Shown: positions 19,946 through 28,176 of the stretch, piece after piece
Position numbering within the stretch: position 1 is the first letter of the stretch
Layout of the letters: every line of letters begins with the position of its first letter
Source of the DNA: CAYRKQ01 sp964424985
GTDB lineage: Bacteria > Patescibacteriota > Saccharimonadia > Saccharimonadales > UBA7683
Assembly (NCBI GenBank): GCA_964424985.1
Contig: CAYRKQ010000001.1
Location: forward strand, 55,497-119,496
Direction: 5' to 3'
Length of the DNA: 64,000 nucleotides
Translations under genes and position numbers: made by a program
The notes under the pieces: generated by a model
What the model was told of the DNA's origin: nothing
Seen by the model: the letters and a program-made list of their open reading frames with translations, nothing else
Databases searched by the model: none

Positions 19946-20505
19946 TTACCCTCCGAAATTTTTCCAGAAGAGTTTGGCGGGTGAAGCCACCTTTCAAGTT
20001 CATCCAGCCATTCTGGCAATGCCGTTTTATGCGCGACGCCTGAAGCAATTTTCGTTCGCAAGCTGTCAAGATCCATCCACTCAGCTGACTGATAATCATC
20101 TTTACTATAATCTGGATCATCATCAGTTCGATACACATACATACTCATAACGCAGCCGAACTGTTTGAAGACGTTCTTGCCAAGCAATATAAGACTGCCG
20201 GCCTTGAGTTCAAGATTAAGCTCCTCCTTCATTCCACGCACAGCACCCTCAAGATGAGATTCGCCGCTTTGCACATGCTCCGCCATGGAAAAATCTAAAC
20301 TGCCAGGCGCCACTTTTCGCCATGGCTGGCGCTTAGGTACCCAGATCTGGTTTTGGGAGTTTACCAAAAAACAACCGGTGCCTCGCCAATATTCGCCCCG
20401 TTCGTTGTACTGAGCGACATTTTCATGATGCTGTTCGCGCATCACCGTACCCACCACTTGATCGTCAGCGTTCACTAAATCAAGTAGTTCGTCTTCTTCG
20501 CCCAT
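19942..20505 (-). CDS. NUDIX hydrolase, IPP-isomerase-like
   Basis: 187 aa. The Nudix helix is seen in VQSGESHLEGAVRGMKEEL, with Gly where the consensus has Glu after Arg. The N-terminus (ELLDLVNADDQVVGT) and FLVNSQNQIWVPKR resemble the IDI/YfcD branch of the superfamily. It would hydrolyse a nucleoside-diphosphate-linked substrate or act as an isomerase; the altered motif leaves activity uncertain. It starts 4 bp after the permease stop and is cotranscribed with it. Confidence 0.85.
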   Translation of the reverse strand: MGEEDELLDLVNADDQVVGTVMREQHHENVAQYNERGEYWRGTGCFLVNSQNQIWVPKRQPWRKVAPGSLDFSMAEHVQSGESHLEGAVRGMKEELNLELKAGSLILLGKNVFKQFGCVMSMYVYRTDDDPDYSKDDYQSAEWMDLDSLRTKIASGVAHKTALPEWLDELERWLHPPNSSGKISEGK

Positions 20506-20508
20506 ACC

Positions 20509-21876
20509 TTACTCAGTTCTCAGCGCCTCTACCGGGTCAAGTTTGGCTGCTTTGCGAGCCGGTAAAATGCCCGCTAACACTGCGACCAGCATCAGCCCAA
20601 GCACTAAGACAATTATGGGAGCCGGCTGAAAGATCAGTAGGCTCTCGCCTTCGCCCAGATCAATTGCTTTGGTAATTGATGGGTTGAGCAGATTTCCAAG
20701 AATAACGGCCAGACCAGCTCCAAGCAAGCCGCCAAGCAGCCCGATCCAGGCAGCCTCAAAACGAAATAGCCACGCCACATGACGCCGGCGCATGCCAAGC
20801 GCCTTCATCAGCCCAATTTGCTGCGTTCGCTCCAACACACTAATGTACTGCGTATTGATGATGCCGAATACCGAGGCAATCACCGCCAAGAAGGCAAAGC
20901 CGGCCACAATTCCTTGCAAAATATTTATGAACTGCAACAAGAATGCTTGCGTCTCTTCAGCGGAGAGCGATTGATAGCCGAGCTCCTCTAGCTGGGTCTG
21001 AACAGCAGCCAGTTTTTCAGGATCTTCACCATCTTCCACCTTGACATACACTGATGGGAACTTTCGAAAATCCGCCGTTCCCTTGGTTGCAATGTCGTTA
21101 AGTTCCAGCGCCGCCTCGTTACTTATAAACATGTACAGCTCGGTGCCTGGTTGCGACGTAACTGGTTTTTTCAAAACAGCCGCAATGTTGAATTCTTCAA
21201 TTACAAGGCTCTCTGAAGTTAGTTTTTCAAGCTCGGCAGGGGTTGCACCCTGAGCAATTTTTGCAGCCAGCGCCTGCGGGTCAACCGCTTTTCGAACAGC
21301 GACATCTACGCTTTTTCCAATCGCGTCTTCTGCGGAATCAAAACCAAGAGCTTCTAAGAAACCCTCTGGCAGCAACAGTTGCTTCTCCCCTAGGTCTTCC
21401 GGGATTGTGCCAGCCAGCGTTTCTGGCTTCTGCGCCGGACTAAATGACTGTAAGGTGCCCACGTATTTTTTAGAACCTTCTCTGGTGACATAGGCAACAT
21501 TTACCGCCACTCCTTCACGAACCGATTCGACACCATCAAGCGCACGAATTTTTTTAAGATCTTCCTCGCTGAGGCGTTGAATTTGCGTTACTGCCCCGGC
21601 GCCGCTTGTGCTTGCCCCAAAATTTGGGTCATATTCACGCGGTTTGCTGGTGTCTCCGCTACCAAGCACCTGTTCATCTTTGGTGACAATTAGTTCGGCT
21701 GGATCAAAGTTATCTGAAATAACACGGTTAATAAACTCTTTCGCGCCGGTACTAGCGGCTATGGTGAGCGTCAGTGTAAATGCACCGACACCAATCGCCA
21801 ACGCCGTGAGGATAGTGCGCATCTTGGCCTGCGTGATACTACGCGCGGCTCGCCTAATAATGTCTCGTAGCCTCAT
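20509..21876 (-). CDS. ABC transporter permease, MacB/FtsX type
   Basis: 455 aa. An N-terminal membrane helix (about 20-42) precedes a large periplasmic-type domain of about 270 residues. Three C-terminal helices (about 315-340, 365-390 and 415-440) and the coupling loop MKALGMRRRHVAWLF follow. MacB-type permeases work by mechanotransmission rather than classical import. ATG overlaps the ATPase stop by 4 bp. No dedicated adaptor gene is in the window. Confidence 0.92.
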   Translation of the reverse strand: MRLRDIIRRAARSITQAKMRTILTALAIGVGAFTLTLTIAASTGAKEFINRVISDNFDPAELIVTKDEQVLGSGDTSKPREYDPNFGASTSGAGAVTQIQRLSEEDLKKIRALDGVESVREGVAVNVAYVTREGSKKYVGTLQSFSPAQKPETLAGTIPEDLGEKQLLLPEGFLEALGFDSAEDAIGKSVDVAVRKAVDPQALAAKIAQGATPAELEKLTSESLVIEEFNIAAVLKKPVTSQPGTELYMFISNEAALELNDIATKGTADFRKFPSVYVKVEDGEDPEKLAAVQTQLEELGYQSLSAEETQAFLLQFINILQGIVAGFAFLAVIASVFGIINTQYISVLERTQQIGLMKALGMRRRHVAWLFRFEAAWIGLLGGLLGAGLAVILGNLLNPSITKAIDLGEGESLLIFQPAPIIVLVLGLMLVAVLAGILPARKAAKLDPVEALRTE

Positions 21877-22568
21877 TTCTTGCCTCGCTTTGCTTTGCTT
21901 TCTATTTTTACGACCTCGCCATCTTTTACATAAATTCGCATATCACATTTTTGGGCCAGCTCTTCATCGTGGGTGACAATAATAAGGGTGACGTTCTTTT
22001 GTTTGTTATAACCAAACAATAACTGTTCAATTTTTTCACCCGTTACCGAATCGAGATTACCCGTTGGCTCATCCGCAAAAAGAATCTTAGGCTCCACCGC
22101 TATGGCGCGGGCAACAGCCAGGCGTTGTTTTTGGCCGCCAGAAAGATTTTTTGCCCGTTGTTTTATTTTTTCCGAAAGATCAACTTGCTCAAGTGCCTTC
22201 TCGACCAGTTTTTTGCGTTTACTGCGAGGAATGCCGGCAATTTCAAGCGGCAAGCTCACGTTATCAAAACAATTTTCGTTACCCTGAATATAAAAGCTTT
22301 GAAAAATGAAGCCGATCTTCTCAGAACGAAATGTATCAATTTCTTTCTCTTTGAACTTTAAAATATTTTCACCGTCAATGGTGATACTTCCCTTTTGCGG
22401 TCTGTCTAACCCACTCATGGCATGCATCAGCGTACTCTTGCCAGATCCAGATTTACCAACAATGGCCACACTTGCTCCTTCAGGAATTGAAAAACTTACG
22501 TTCTTGAGCGCCAAAAACGTCTGTTTCTTCTTCCCATACGACTTGGTCACATTTTTAACCTCTATCAA
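21873..22568 (-). CDS. ABC transporter ATPase, MacB/LolD type
   Basis: 231 aa with Walker A VGKSGSGKST, signature LSGGQKQR, Walker B ILFADEPTG and switch VTHDEE. It pairs with the permease gene that overlaps it. Start is TTG, chosen because GGAGGGG lies about 5 nt upstream. A TATACT further up may be its promoter. Confidence 0.93.
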   Translation of the reverse strand: MIEVKNVTKSYGKKKQTFLALKNVSFSIPEGASVAIVGKSGSGKSTLMHAMSGLDRPQKGSITIDGENILKFKEKEIDTFRSEKIGFIFQSFYIQGNENCFDNVSLPLEIAGIPRSKRKKLVEKALEQVDLSEKIKQRAKNLSGGQKQRLAVARAIAVEPKILFADEPTGNLDSVTGEKIEQLLFGYNKQKNVTLIIVTHDEELAQKCDMRIYVKDGEVVKIESKAKRGKK

Positions 22569-22616
22569 ATCGCCCCTCCATTCATTGCTTCAAGTATAAC
22601 CCGAATGCTCTTTGTT

Positions 22617-24149
22617 TTACACGTCAAATTTCAAACGCTGGACTAGCCAATCACGAGGCAATAAACTTAAAAACCAACCCGCGCGTGGACCAGAATCTTT
22701 CCCAATTAGTGCTTGGTACAGCGTGGTGAATAATTCTTTAGGCTCTAGCTCAACTTGATCTTTAAATTCATAAATTGCCTGGTGGAACCATGCGCCATCC
22801 ACGTCTTCGGGCGCTCCCGCAATCTTCTGCGCCAAAGCGCTTAGATACTGCTTTTGACTGTCGTTAAAATCGTCTGGGTTGATGCTGTCTTGCAACTCAA
22901 ACTTTACCTCTTCAGGCGCGCTCTTCTGAAGCCAAGCGTCAATAAACTTAAGTTCACGTACCAGCGTTTCTCGGTCTTTCTCAGCCGTGTCTTTATGTTC
23001 AGTGCGCGTGATAATATCAATTGTTTTTTCAGCATCCTTGAGCGCCGCCTGATAGCTCGCTGCCAGGTGGGTAAATGGAATATTGCTCGCCGTTGGCGCC
23101 TCTACCCCATGCAGACACAGCTCAACCAACTGTTGCTCGTCGTCGGTCTTGTCTGACTTGCTAAGTAGCGCCGCAAAATCGTCAAACAGCTTCATGAGTG
23201 ATTCTTGCTCGTCAAAATAGAGCATTTTATCGGGGCTGAACCGTAAAATAAAGAACCATAAAATCTCCACTGGCATGAGTTCAAGCAGCTGCGCAGCAGT
23301 GATAACATCGCCCTTACTTTTGCTCATCTTCTTGGTTTCGCCGGTTTTATTAATGAATTCATACGGAATCGGATACGGTGCCTCGGCGCCAAAAATTCGT
23401 TTGACAATTTCTTTGCCAGTATCGTACGAGCCACCCTTGGTGGCATGATCGCGCCCAAACGGCTCGGCGTGCACACCCATCAGCGCCCAGCGAGCCGGCC
23501 AGTCAATGCGCCAGTTGAGCTTCACTTTTCCGTCGCCATAACCAGTCTTCACATCTTCACCATCAGCCGAAACATAAATCAGCGTTTTAGCTTCTTTATC
23601 AATCGATTTAAATTGCCGGTTCTTCAACCGTCCCTCTTCAATCACTTGAATTGGTGACCACTGCTCGTCTAGCTCGCGACCAGACACTTCTTTTAAGACT
23701 GCCTTGATCTCAGTAATGTTATCCAGCGCGGTTTCAATGGCTGGCACAAAAAAGCCTTCACGGTACTTTTGGTGCGCATAGACCACTTCCATACTGAGTT
23801 TCATTTCTTTGGCCGCATCAATCAAGGCTTGCACAAAATATTCACCGTATGACCCTGCTTTTCCATCTGGCGAAGGTACGTCGCACAGTGGCATGCCAAG
23901 ATATTTTTCAAAACTGGGGTCTACATCTGCCGGAACTTTCCGAAAGACATCAAGGTCATCACAAATGTGCAGATGCCGCGCTTCTCGCCCCCGCCGCCGA
24001 ATTTCCACCGCAATAATCTCGGCCGTGAGCACTTCTCGTAACGTTCCAAGGTGATAGGTGCCCGAAGGCGAGACGCCAGATGAAACAATAATGTCACCAG
24101 TTTTATGGCGCTCCAAAAGCTCATCAACAATTTTATTCAACCACTGCAT
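22617..24149 (-). CDS. lysK: Class I lysyl-tRNA synthetase
   Basis: 510 aa. Signature motifs are HLGT (HIGH-type) in the N-terminal Rossmann fold and KKMSKSKGD. The CDDLDVFRK region is typical of class I LysRS, the archaeal-type enzyme unrelated to the class II LysS of most bacteria. No lysS is seen in the window. TATAAT ends 9 nt before the ATG; AGGATA is too close to serve as a Shine-Dalgarno sequence, so the message is probably leaderless. Confidence 0.95.
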   Translation of the reverse strand: MQWLNKIVDELLERHKTGDIIVSSGVSPSGTYHLGTLREVLTAEIIAVEIRRRGREARHLHICDDLDVFRKVPADVDPSFEKYLGMPLCDVPSPDGKAGSYGEYFVQALIDAAKEMKLSMEVVYAHQKYREGFFVPAIETALDNITEIKAVLKEVSGRELDEQWSPIQVIEEGRLKNRQFKSIDKEAKTLIYVSADGEDVKTGYGDGKVKLNWRIDWPARWALMGVHAEPFGRDHATKGGSYDTGKEIVKRIFGAEAPYPIPYEFINKTGETKKMSKSKGDVITAAQLLELMPVEILWFFILRFSPDKMLYFDEQESLMKLFDDFAALLSKSDKTDDEQQLVELCLHGVEAPTASNIPFTHLAASYQAALKDAEKTIDIITRTEHKDTAEKDRETLVRELKFIDAWLQKSAPEEVKFELQDSINPDDFNDSQKQYLSALAQKIAGAPEDVDGAWFHQAIYEFKDQVELEPKELFTTLYQALIGKDSGPRAGWFLSLLPRDWLVQRLKFDV

Positions 24150-24194
24150 TATCCTAAGATTATACCTTATTTACAGATAGAAAACGATGCAGTC

Positions 24195-24650
24195 TTAGGC
24201 GATGGCTTGGATTTCGTAGGTAGTTTTGCCGGCTGGAAGTTCAATTTCTACTTTTTCGCCAACTTTTTTGCCCATCAGTGCTTGGCCAATTGGCGATTGG
24301 TCTGAAATTTTTGCCTCTAGTGGATTGGCCTCAACTGAGTTCACCACGTGGTAGGTAACATTTTTGCGCCCGTTTTTAAGCGTAATGGTGTTACCAATGG
24401 TTACTTTGCTTTTTGACGCACTTTTTATAACTTCAGTGTTTGCTAAAATGTGCTCGATTTCTTCAACTCGGTTATCAATGCGCTCCTGGTCTTCGCGAGC
24501 ACTGTGATATTCAGCATTCTCACTTAAGTCACCTTGATCTCGTGCGACTTTAATAGCTTCAATCACCTCAACTCGCTTGTGCATAAGACTAGAAAGTTCA
24601 GCCTTTAGTTCTGCCACACCCTCTTTGGTTAGTTGGAATTCTTTCTTCAT
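24195..24650 (-). CDS. greA: Transcription elongation factor GreA
   Basis: 151 aa. An N-terminal coiled coil with the acidic tip (DQGDLSENAEYHSAREDQ) is followed by the FKBP-like C-terminal domain (SPIGQALMGKKVGEKVEIELP). It stimulates transcript cleavage in backtracked RNA polymerase. A promoter about 90 nt upstream and a terminator-like hairpin in between suggest leader attenuation. A weak AGGGAT precedes the ATG. Confidence 0.96.
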   Translation of the reverse strand: MKKEFQLTKEGVAELKAELSSLMHKRVEVIEAIKVARDQGDLSENAEYHSAREDQERIDNRVEEIEHILANTEVIKSASKSKVTIGNTITLKNGRKNVTYHVVNSVEANPLEAKISDQSPIGQALMGKKVGEKVEIELPAGKTTYEIQAIA

Positions 24651-24683
24651 AGTCTTATCCCTGTTGAATTTGATATTTACTTT

Positions 24684-24769
24684 AAAAAATAGAGTGCCAG
24701 GTATAAGCTGACACCTTTACAAAATTTCTTTTGTGCCCCAATTCTAGCACTGCACATTTTATTTGTAAA
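24684..24769 (-). promoter_or_regulatory. greA promoter and attenuator-like leader
   Basis: -35 TTTACA (24769-24764), a 17-nt spacer and -10 TAGAAT (24746-24741). In the leader, GTGTCAG and CTGGCAC (24714-24694) form a 7-bp stem followed by a T-rich run (24690-24684), the shape of an intrinsic terminator before the coding region. In E. coli, partial termination in the greA leader is known; sequence similarity is not implied. Confidence 0.6.
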
Positions 24770-24827
24770 CCATGGAATTTTCTAGATGTAGTGTAGATAC
24801 ATAAGCACCTACACTACAGGTAGTGTT

Positions 24828-26525
24828 TTAGAGGAGTTTGAGTAATTCCGCCTCTGAGACAATTTTTGACTCTTTTTCAGTCCGTTTTTTATACTCGAGC
24901 CCCCCAGCTTCCAGCGATTTTTTACTCACCACCACCCGATGCGGAATACCAATCAAATCCGCATCAGCAAACTTCTCCCCCGCCCTAGCGTCGCGATCAT
25001 CATACAGCACCTCAATACCCTGCTTTTCCAGCTTTTTATGCAGCGCATCAGCTTCGTCATCAGCACCAAGAGAAATCAAGTGTACCTTGGCTGGCGCAAT
25101 ATTTTCTGGCCATGCTATACCTCTATCATCGTGCAAAGCCTCAACGACAGCCGCCAATGTTCTGCCAATACCAATTCCGTAACACCCCATGTAGTACTTT
25201 TGTCGGGCACCTTCATCATCAGTAAATTCAGCGCCATGCATTAAATTGCTGTAATGCCAACCCAACTGAAAGATGTTACCGACTTCAATGCCACGCTTTT
25301 CAACAAGTTCGCCACCTTCTTTACTTAGTAAACCAGGCTGAGCAAGCGCAACGTCGGCTTCTAAATCTGCAGAAAAATCTCGATCAATATTTATGTTCAA
25401 AAGATCCACATTCTTTTTGTTGGCACCACCATACATATTTTTTACACTACGAAGGCTTGTGTCTGCTACTAGCACAACTTGGTATCCAGTCTTTTTACCT
25501 TTTTTGAGCATTTTTACAGGGGAAATAAAGCCAGGTTCAGAATCTAGGTCATCTCGAATTTCCTCTTCAGTTGCAGCACGAAGATCCCAGGCTTGAGCAA
25601 CCTGCATTAACTTCGTTTCATTGACATCGAGATCACCACGAATCACTGCCAGAATATAGCGTTTTGTTGCCTCGTCGAAGAAGAGGACGTCTTTGGTTTG
25701 TTGCCAGAGTGGTAGATTGTGCAGCTTCACACCATCTTCCATTGTTTTACCTCGAACAGCCTGAACTTCCTCAAGTGGCCGTTCTTCTTCGGTAATGTTT
25801 TTGTCATCAATTTTGAATACTGCGACATCTTCATGCGCCGCATACCCACTCTTTTTATCTATAAAGTAGCGGCTTTCACCAACTTTACTTTCAGCAACGA
25901 ACTCATGACAATACTCGCCACCAATATACCCATTGTCCGCAGCAACAACGTCGGTCTTAAGACCTAACTCAGTAAATATGGTACTGTAAGTATCCCACAT
26001 TTGTTGATAGATCTGCTTAAACTGTTCTTCGGTACTGAAACTATAGGCGTCTTTCATGATAAATTCGCGCACTCGCAATAACCCACCGCGTGCTCGAGTC
26101 TCATCACGAAACTTCATTGAGAATTGATAGATATTAAATGGCAAGTCTCGATAACTAATATTGAACTTGCGCACTAAATCAACTGCCATTTCTTCGGCAG
26201 TTCCACCAAGTGCAAAGTTGGCGTTTCGTCGATCCGTAATCTTCATCAACTCAAACCCCGTAGTTGTTGTACGGTTTGTCTCTTCCCACAATTCCAGTGG
26301 ATGAAGAACTGGCATCACGACCTCCTGAGCTCCAGCATTATCCATGTGTTTTCTAACTATGCCGACAATCTTTTCATGAACCTTCAGCCCAAGCGGTAAA
26401 AGATAGTATCTACCAGCCGTAGACTCTCTAATAAAACCTGCTTGTACAAGTAGGCGATGTGAATCAATCACTAAATCTGAACCTTCAGTTTTTGATGTTT
26501 TTCCAAATAATTTTGAGTATCGCAT
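24828..26525 (-). CDS. proS: Prolyl-tRNA synthetase
   Basis: 565 aa, bacterial-type class II ProRS. Motif 2 region is FRDETRARGGLLRVREF and the C-terminal anticodon domain starts near PENIAPAKVHLISLG. The middle (about residues 225-380) is an editing-like insertion that clears Ala-tRNA-Pro. It follows proB by 29 bp with no strong Shine-Dalgarno sequence and is probably cotranscribed, so the proline-rich leader upstream of proB would control both. Confidence 0.95.
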   Translation of the reverse strand: MRYSKLFGKTSKTEGSDLVIDSHRLLVQAGFIRESTAGRYYLLPLGLKVHEKIVGIVRKHMDNAGAQEVVMPVLHPLELWEETNRTTTTGFELMKITDRRNANFALGGTAEEMAVDLVRKFNISYRDLPFNIYQFSMKFRDETRARGGLLRVREFIMKDAYSFSTEEQFKQIYQQMWDTYSTIFTELGLKTDVVAADNGYIGGEYCHEFVAESKVGESRYFIDKKSGYAAHEDVAVFKIDDKNITEEERPLEEVQAVRGKTMEDGVKLHNLPLWQQTKDVLFFDEATKRYILAVIRGDLDVNETKLMQVAQAWDLRAATEEEIRDDLDSEPGFISPVKMLKKGKKTGYQVVLVADTSLRSVKNMYGGANKKNVDLLNINIDRDFSADLEADVALAQPGLLSKEGGELVEKRGIEVGNIFQLGWHYSNLMHGAEFTDDEGARQKYYMGCYGIGIGRTLAAVVEALHDDRGIAWPENIAPAKVHLISLGADDEADALHKKLEKQGIEVLYDDRDARAGEKFADADLIGIPHRVVVSKKSLEAGGLEYKKRTEKESKIVSEAELLKLL

Positions 26526-26554
26526 TTTTTCTCACTTTCTTTAGCTTAATTGTA

Positions 26555-27307
26555 CTAACTTTTGTCTCTATACGAAAGCACAGTTGTACCCTCTTCCCCC
26601 AACAAAACAGCCTGGTAGTCGCTGTCAGCACCGGAAATTGTGCTAGTAATTCCAGCATCTGCTGCAAAATACGCAGCCGTAAGCTTGCTAGCCGCCCCAC
26701 CACGACCCCATTTTGACACATCATTTATTACTAATGTATCTACATACTCACGCTGCTTGGGATTAATAATTTTAAACACGCTATCGTCAGCCCTCAGAAT
26801 ACCCGAGACATCGGTTAACAACATCAACCTGTCGCACGACAGCGCAACTGCAATGCGTGACGCCAGACCGTCGTTGTCACCACCATACGAAAGATGAGCC
26901 ATTTCTTCATCTGAAAGCGCATCGTTCTCATTGATAACCGTCACTATGCTACTTTTTAGATTAGCCACTAGTGTTCTTAAAAGATGCTTACCGGTGCCTA
27001 ATTCATTAATTTCTCGATGAGTTACCAAGAGTTGTGCCGTCATGATGCCATGTTTTTCAAAAGCCTGTTTCCATGCAAAGAAACTGTCAGCCGTACCAAG
27101 AGTTGCGTACTGGGTATCCGTTAAGCCTGAATTACCCTGCTGCTTCGCGATCTTCTTACCAGCAACCACTGACCCCGAACTAACTATCACTAACTTAAAC
27201 TCTTTTAGTGCCAGAAGTTTTGTCGCATATTGGTTTACTTTGACCTGATCAATTCCGTTTGCACCAGCTACTGAACTTGAGCCATACTTTACTACTAATA
27301 TTTTCAT
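26555..27307 (-). CDS. proB: Glutamate 5-kinase
   Basis: 250 aa, amino-acid kinase fold, no C-terminal PUA domain. The N-terminal VVKYGSSSVAG, IVSSGSVVAG, INENDALS with GGDNDGLAS, and GRGGAASKLTAA match ProB. It phosphorylates glutamate in the first step of proline synthesis. proA and proC are not in the window, so whether the pathway is complete cannot be told. AGAAGG lies 6 nt before the ATG, unlike the leaderless genes, as expected behind a long RNA leader. Confidence 0.88.
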   Translation of the reverse strand: MKILVVKYGSSSVAGANGIDQVKVNQYATKLLALKEFKLVIVSSGSVVAGKKIAKQQGNSGLTDTQYATLGTADSFFAWKQAFEKHGIMTAQLLVTHREINELGTGKHLLRTLVANLKSSIVTVINENDALSDEEMAHLSYGGDNDGLASRIAVALSCDRLMLLTDVSGILRADDSVFKIINPKQREYVDTLVINDVSKWGRGGAASKLTAAYFAADAGITSTISGADSDYQAVLLGEEGTTVLSYRDKS

Positions 27308-27319
27308 AGTTGTCCTTCT

Positions 27320-27359
27320 AAAATTTAAAAATCCGCTCGTTTTCTTATGAGCGGGATGT
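27320..27359 (-). terminator. Attenuator hairpin before proB
   Basis: CCGCTC (27354-27349) pairs with GAGCGG, and the minus-strand RNA continues ATTTTT: an intrinsic terminator shape ending 13 nt before the proB ATG. Upstream ACATCCC (27359-27353) can pair with GGGGTGT in the leader-peptide 3' end, overlapping the first two bases of the terminator stem. Confidence 0.7.
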
Positions 27360-27392
27360 TACTTTATTATTCTTTTTCTAAGAAATCAAAAT

Positions 27393-27446
27393 TTACACCC
27401 CTAGGGGTGGTGTCGGTAATACAAAATGGTTGTATCGACGTATCAT
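27393..27446 (-). CDS. Proline-rich leader peptide of the proB-proS operon
   Basis: The 17-codon ORF reads MIRRYNHFVLPTPPLGV and ends with TAA. Three of its codons (CCG, CCA, CCC) specify proline within four positions. The downstream genes are proB and proS, and a terminator-like hairpin lies between. The ORF start is 7 nt below a consensus TATAAT, giving a leaderless peptide. CACCCC over the Pro codons can pair with GGGGTG just after them. This is the arrangement of classical translation-coupled attenuation; the mechanism is inferred. Confidence 0.7.
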   Translation of the reverse strand: MIRRYNHFVLPTPPLGV

Positions 27447-27453
27447 GGCAATT

Positions 27454-27482
27454 ATTATAGCACTATTTTTATTTAATAACAA
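27454..27482 (-). promoter_or_regulatory. Promoter of the proline leader
   Basis: -35 TTGTTA (27482-27477), a 17-nt spacer and consensus -10 TATAAT (27459-27454). It overlaps the 3' end of the CPBP protease gene. Confidence 0.75.
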
Positions 27483-28176
27483 ATAGCAACAGGAAGGCGA
27501 CGGTGTTTTTTAAGGAGTGCAGCAGGATGCTCGGGTAAATACTACCGCTTTCTTTCACGAGATAGCAGAGTGCGATACTGAGCGCAAAGGTATCGAGTGC
27601 CACGTTCCACTGGGCGTGAGCCACTGCAAACAGTGCACTGGTGATAATGGCACTTACCCAGAATGAATACTGTTTATAAAGCCCCCGGAACAAAACGCCG
27701 CGAAAAATAATTTCTTCCAAAAGTGGCGTCAGAATCACCAGGCTTATGAAGGAAATAGCGAGTTCTATGCCGGAAAGCGACGAGGTTGAAAAGCCAATCT
27801 CCTGCGCCTGCGAACTGTCAAAACCTCGAAATAACAGTGCCGCCAGCACGGTCAGCACTACCGAGACGGCAACGTACAAAAGACCCACCGGCAACACTTT
27901 GGCAAAGTTTTTCGGCGCTGTCTTTTTTAAACCTGTCACTTCCATGAAAGGCACCCCGCGATTGTTCAATTTCAAAAGCCCAATCAGTGCAATCAGCCCT
28001 GCAAGCCCGTACAGTGCCATCTGAATATTTTTAGAATCAACGTGTGGCAGCAATGGCTGCACCAAAAAGACCGCCAGCAGCTGACTGCCAAAAAATAACA
28101 GTGTCGTCAAAACAAGCAGTAAAATTGTCTGCAACAGGCGACCATTTTTTTTCTTCTGATCGGTGACCTGTTCCAT
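27469..28176 (-). CDS. CPBP-family intramembrane metalloprotease
   Basis: 235 aa with six or more hydrophobic segments. The diagnostic EEIIFRGVLFRGLY (about residue 155), a later His in VAHAQWN and HSLKN near the C-terminus are the CPBP/Abi motifs. The family processes membrane proteins or tailors peptides; the substrate here is unknown. Start overlaps the RseP-like stop by one base (TAATG), so both membrane proteases are translated from one message. Confidence 0.9.
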   Translation of the reverse strand: MEQVTDQKKKNGRLLQTILLLVLTTLLFFGSQLLAVFLVQPLLPHVDSKNIQMALYGLAGLIALIGLLKLNNRGVPFMEVTGLKKTAPKNFAKVLPVGLLYVAVSVVLTVLAALLFRGFDSSQAQEIGFSTSSLSGIELAISFISLVILTPLLEEIIFRGVLFRGLYKQYSFWVSAIITSALFAVAHAQWNVALDTFALSIALCYLVKESGSIYPSILLHSLKNTVAFLLLFVIK

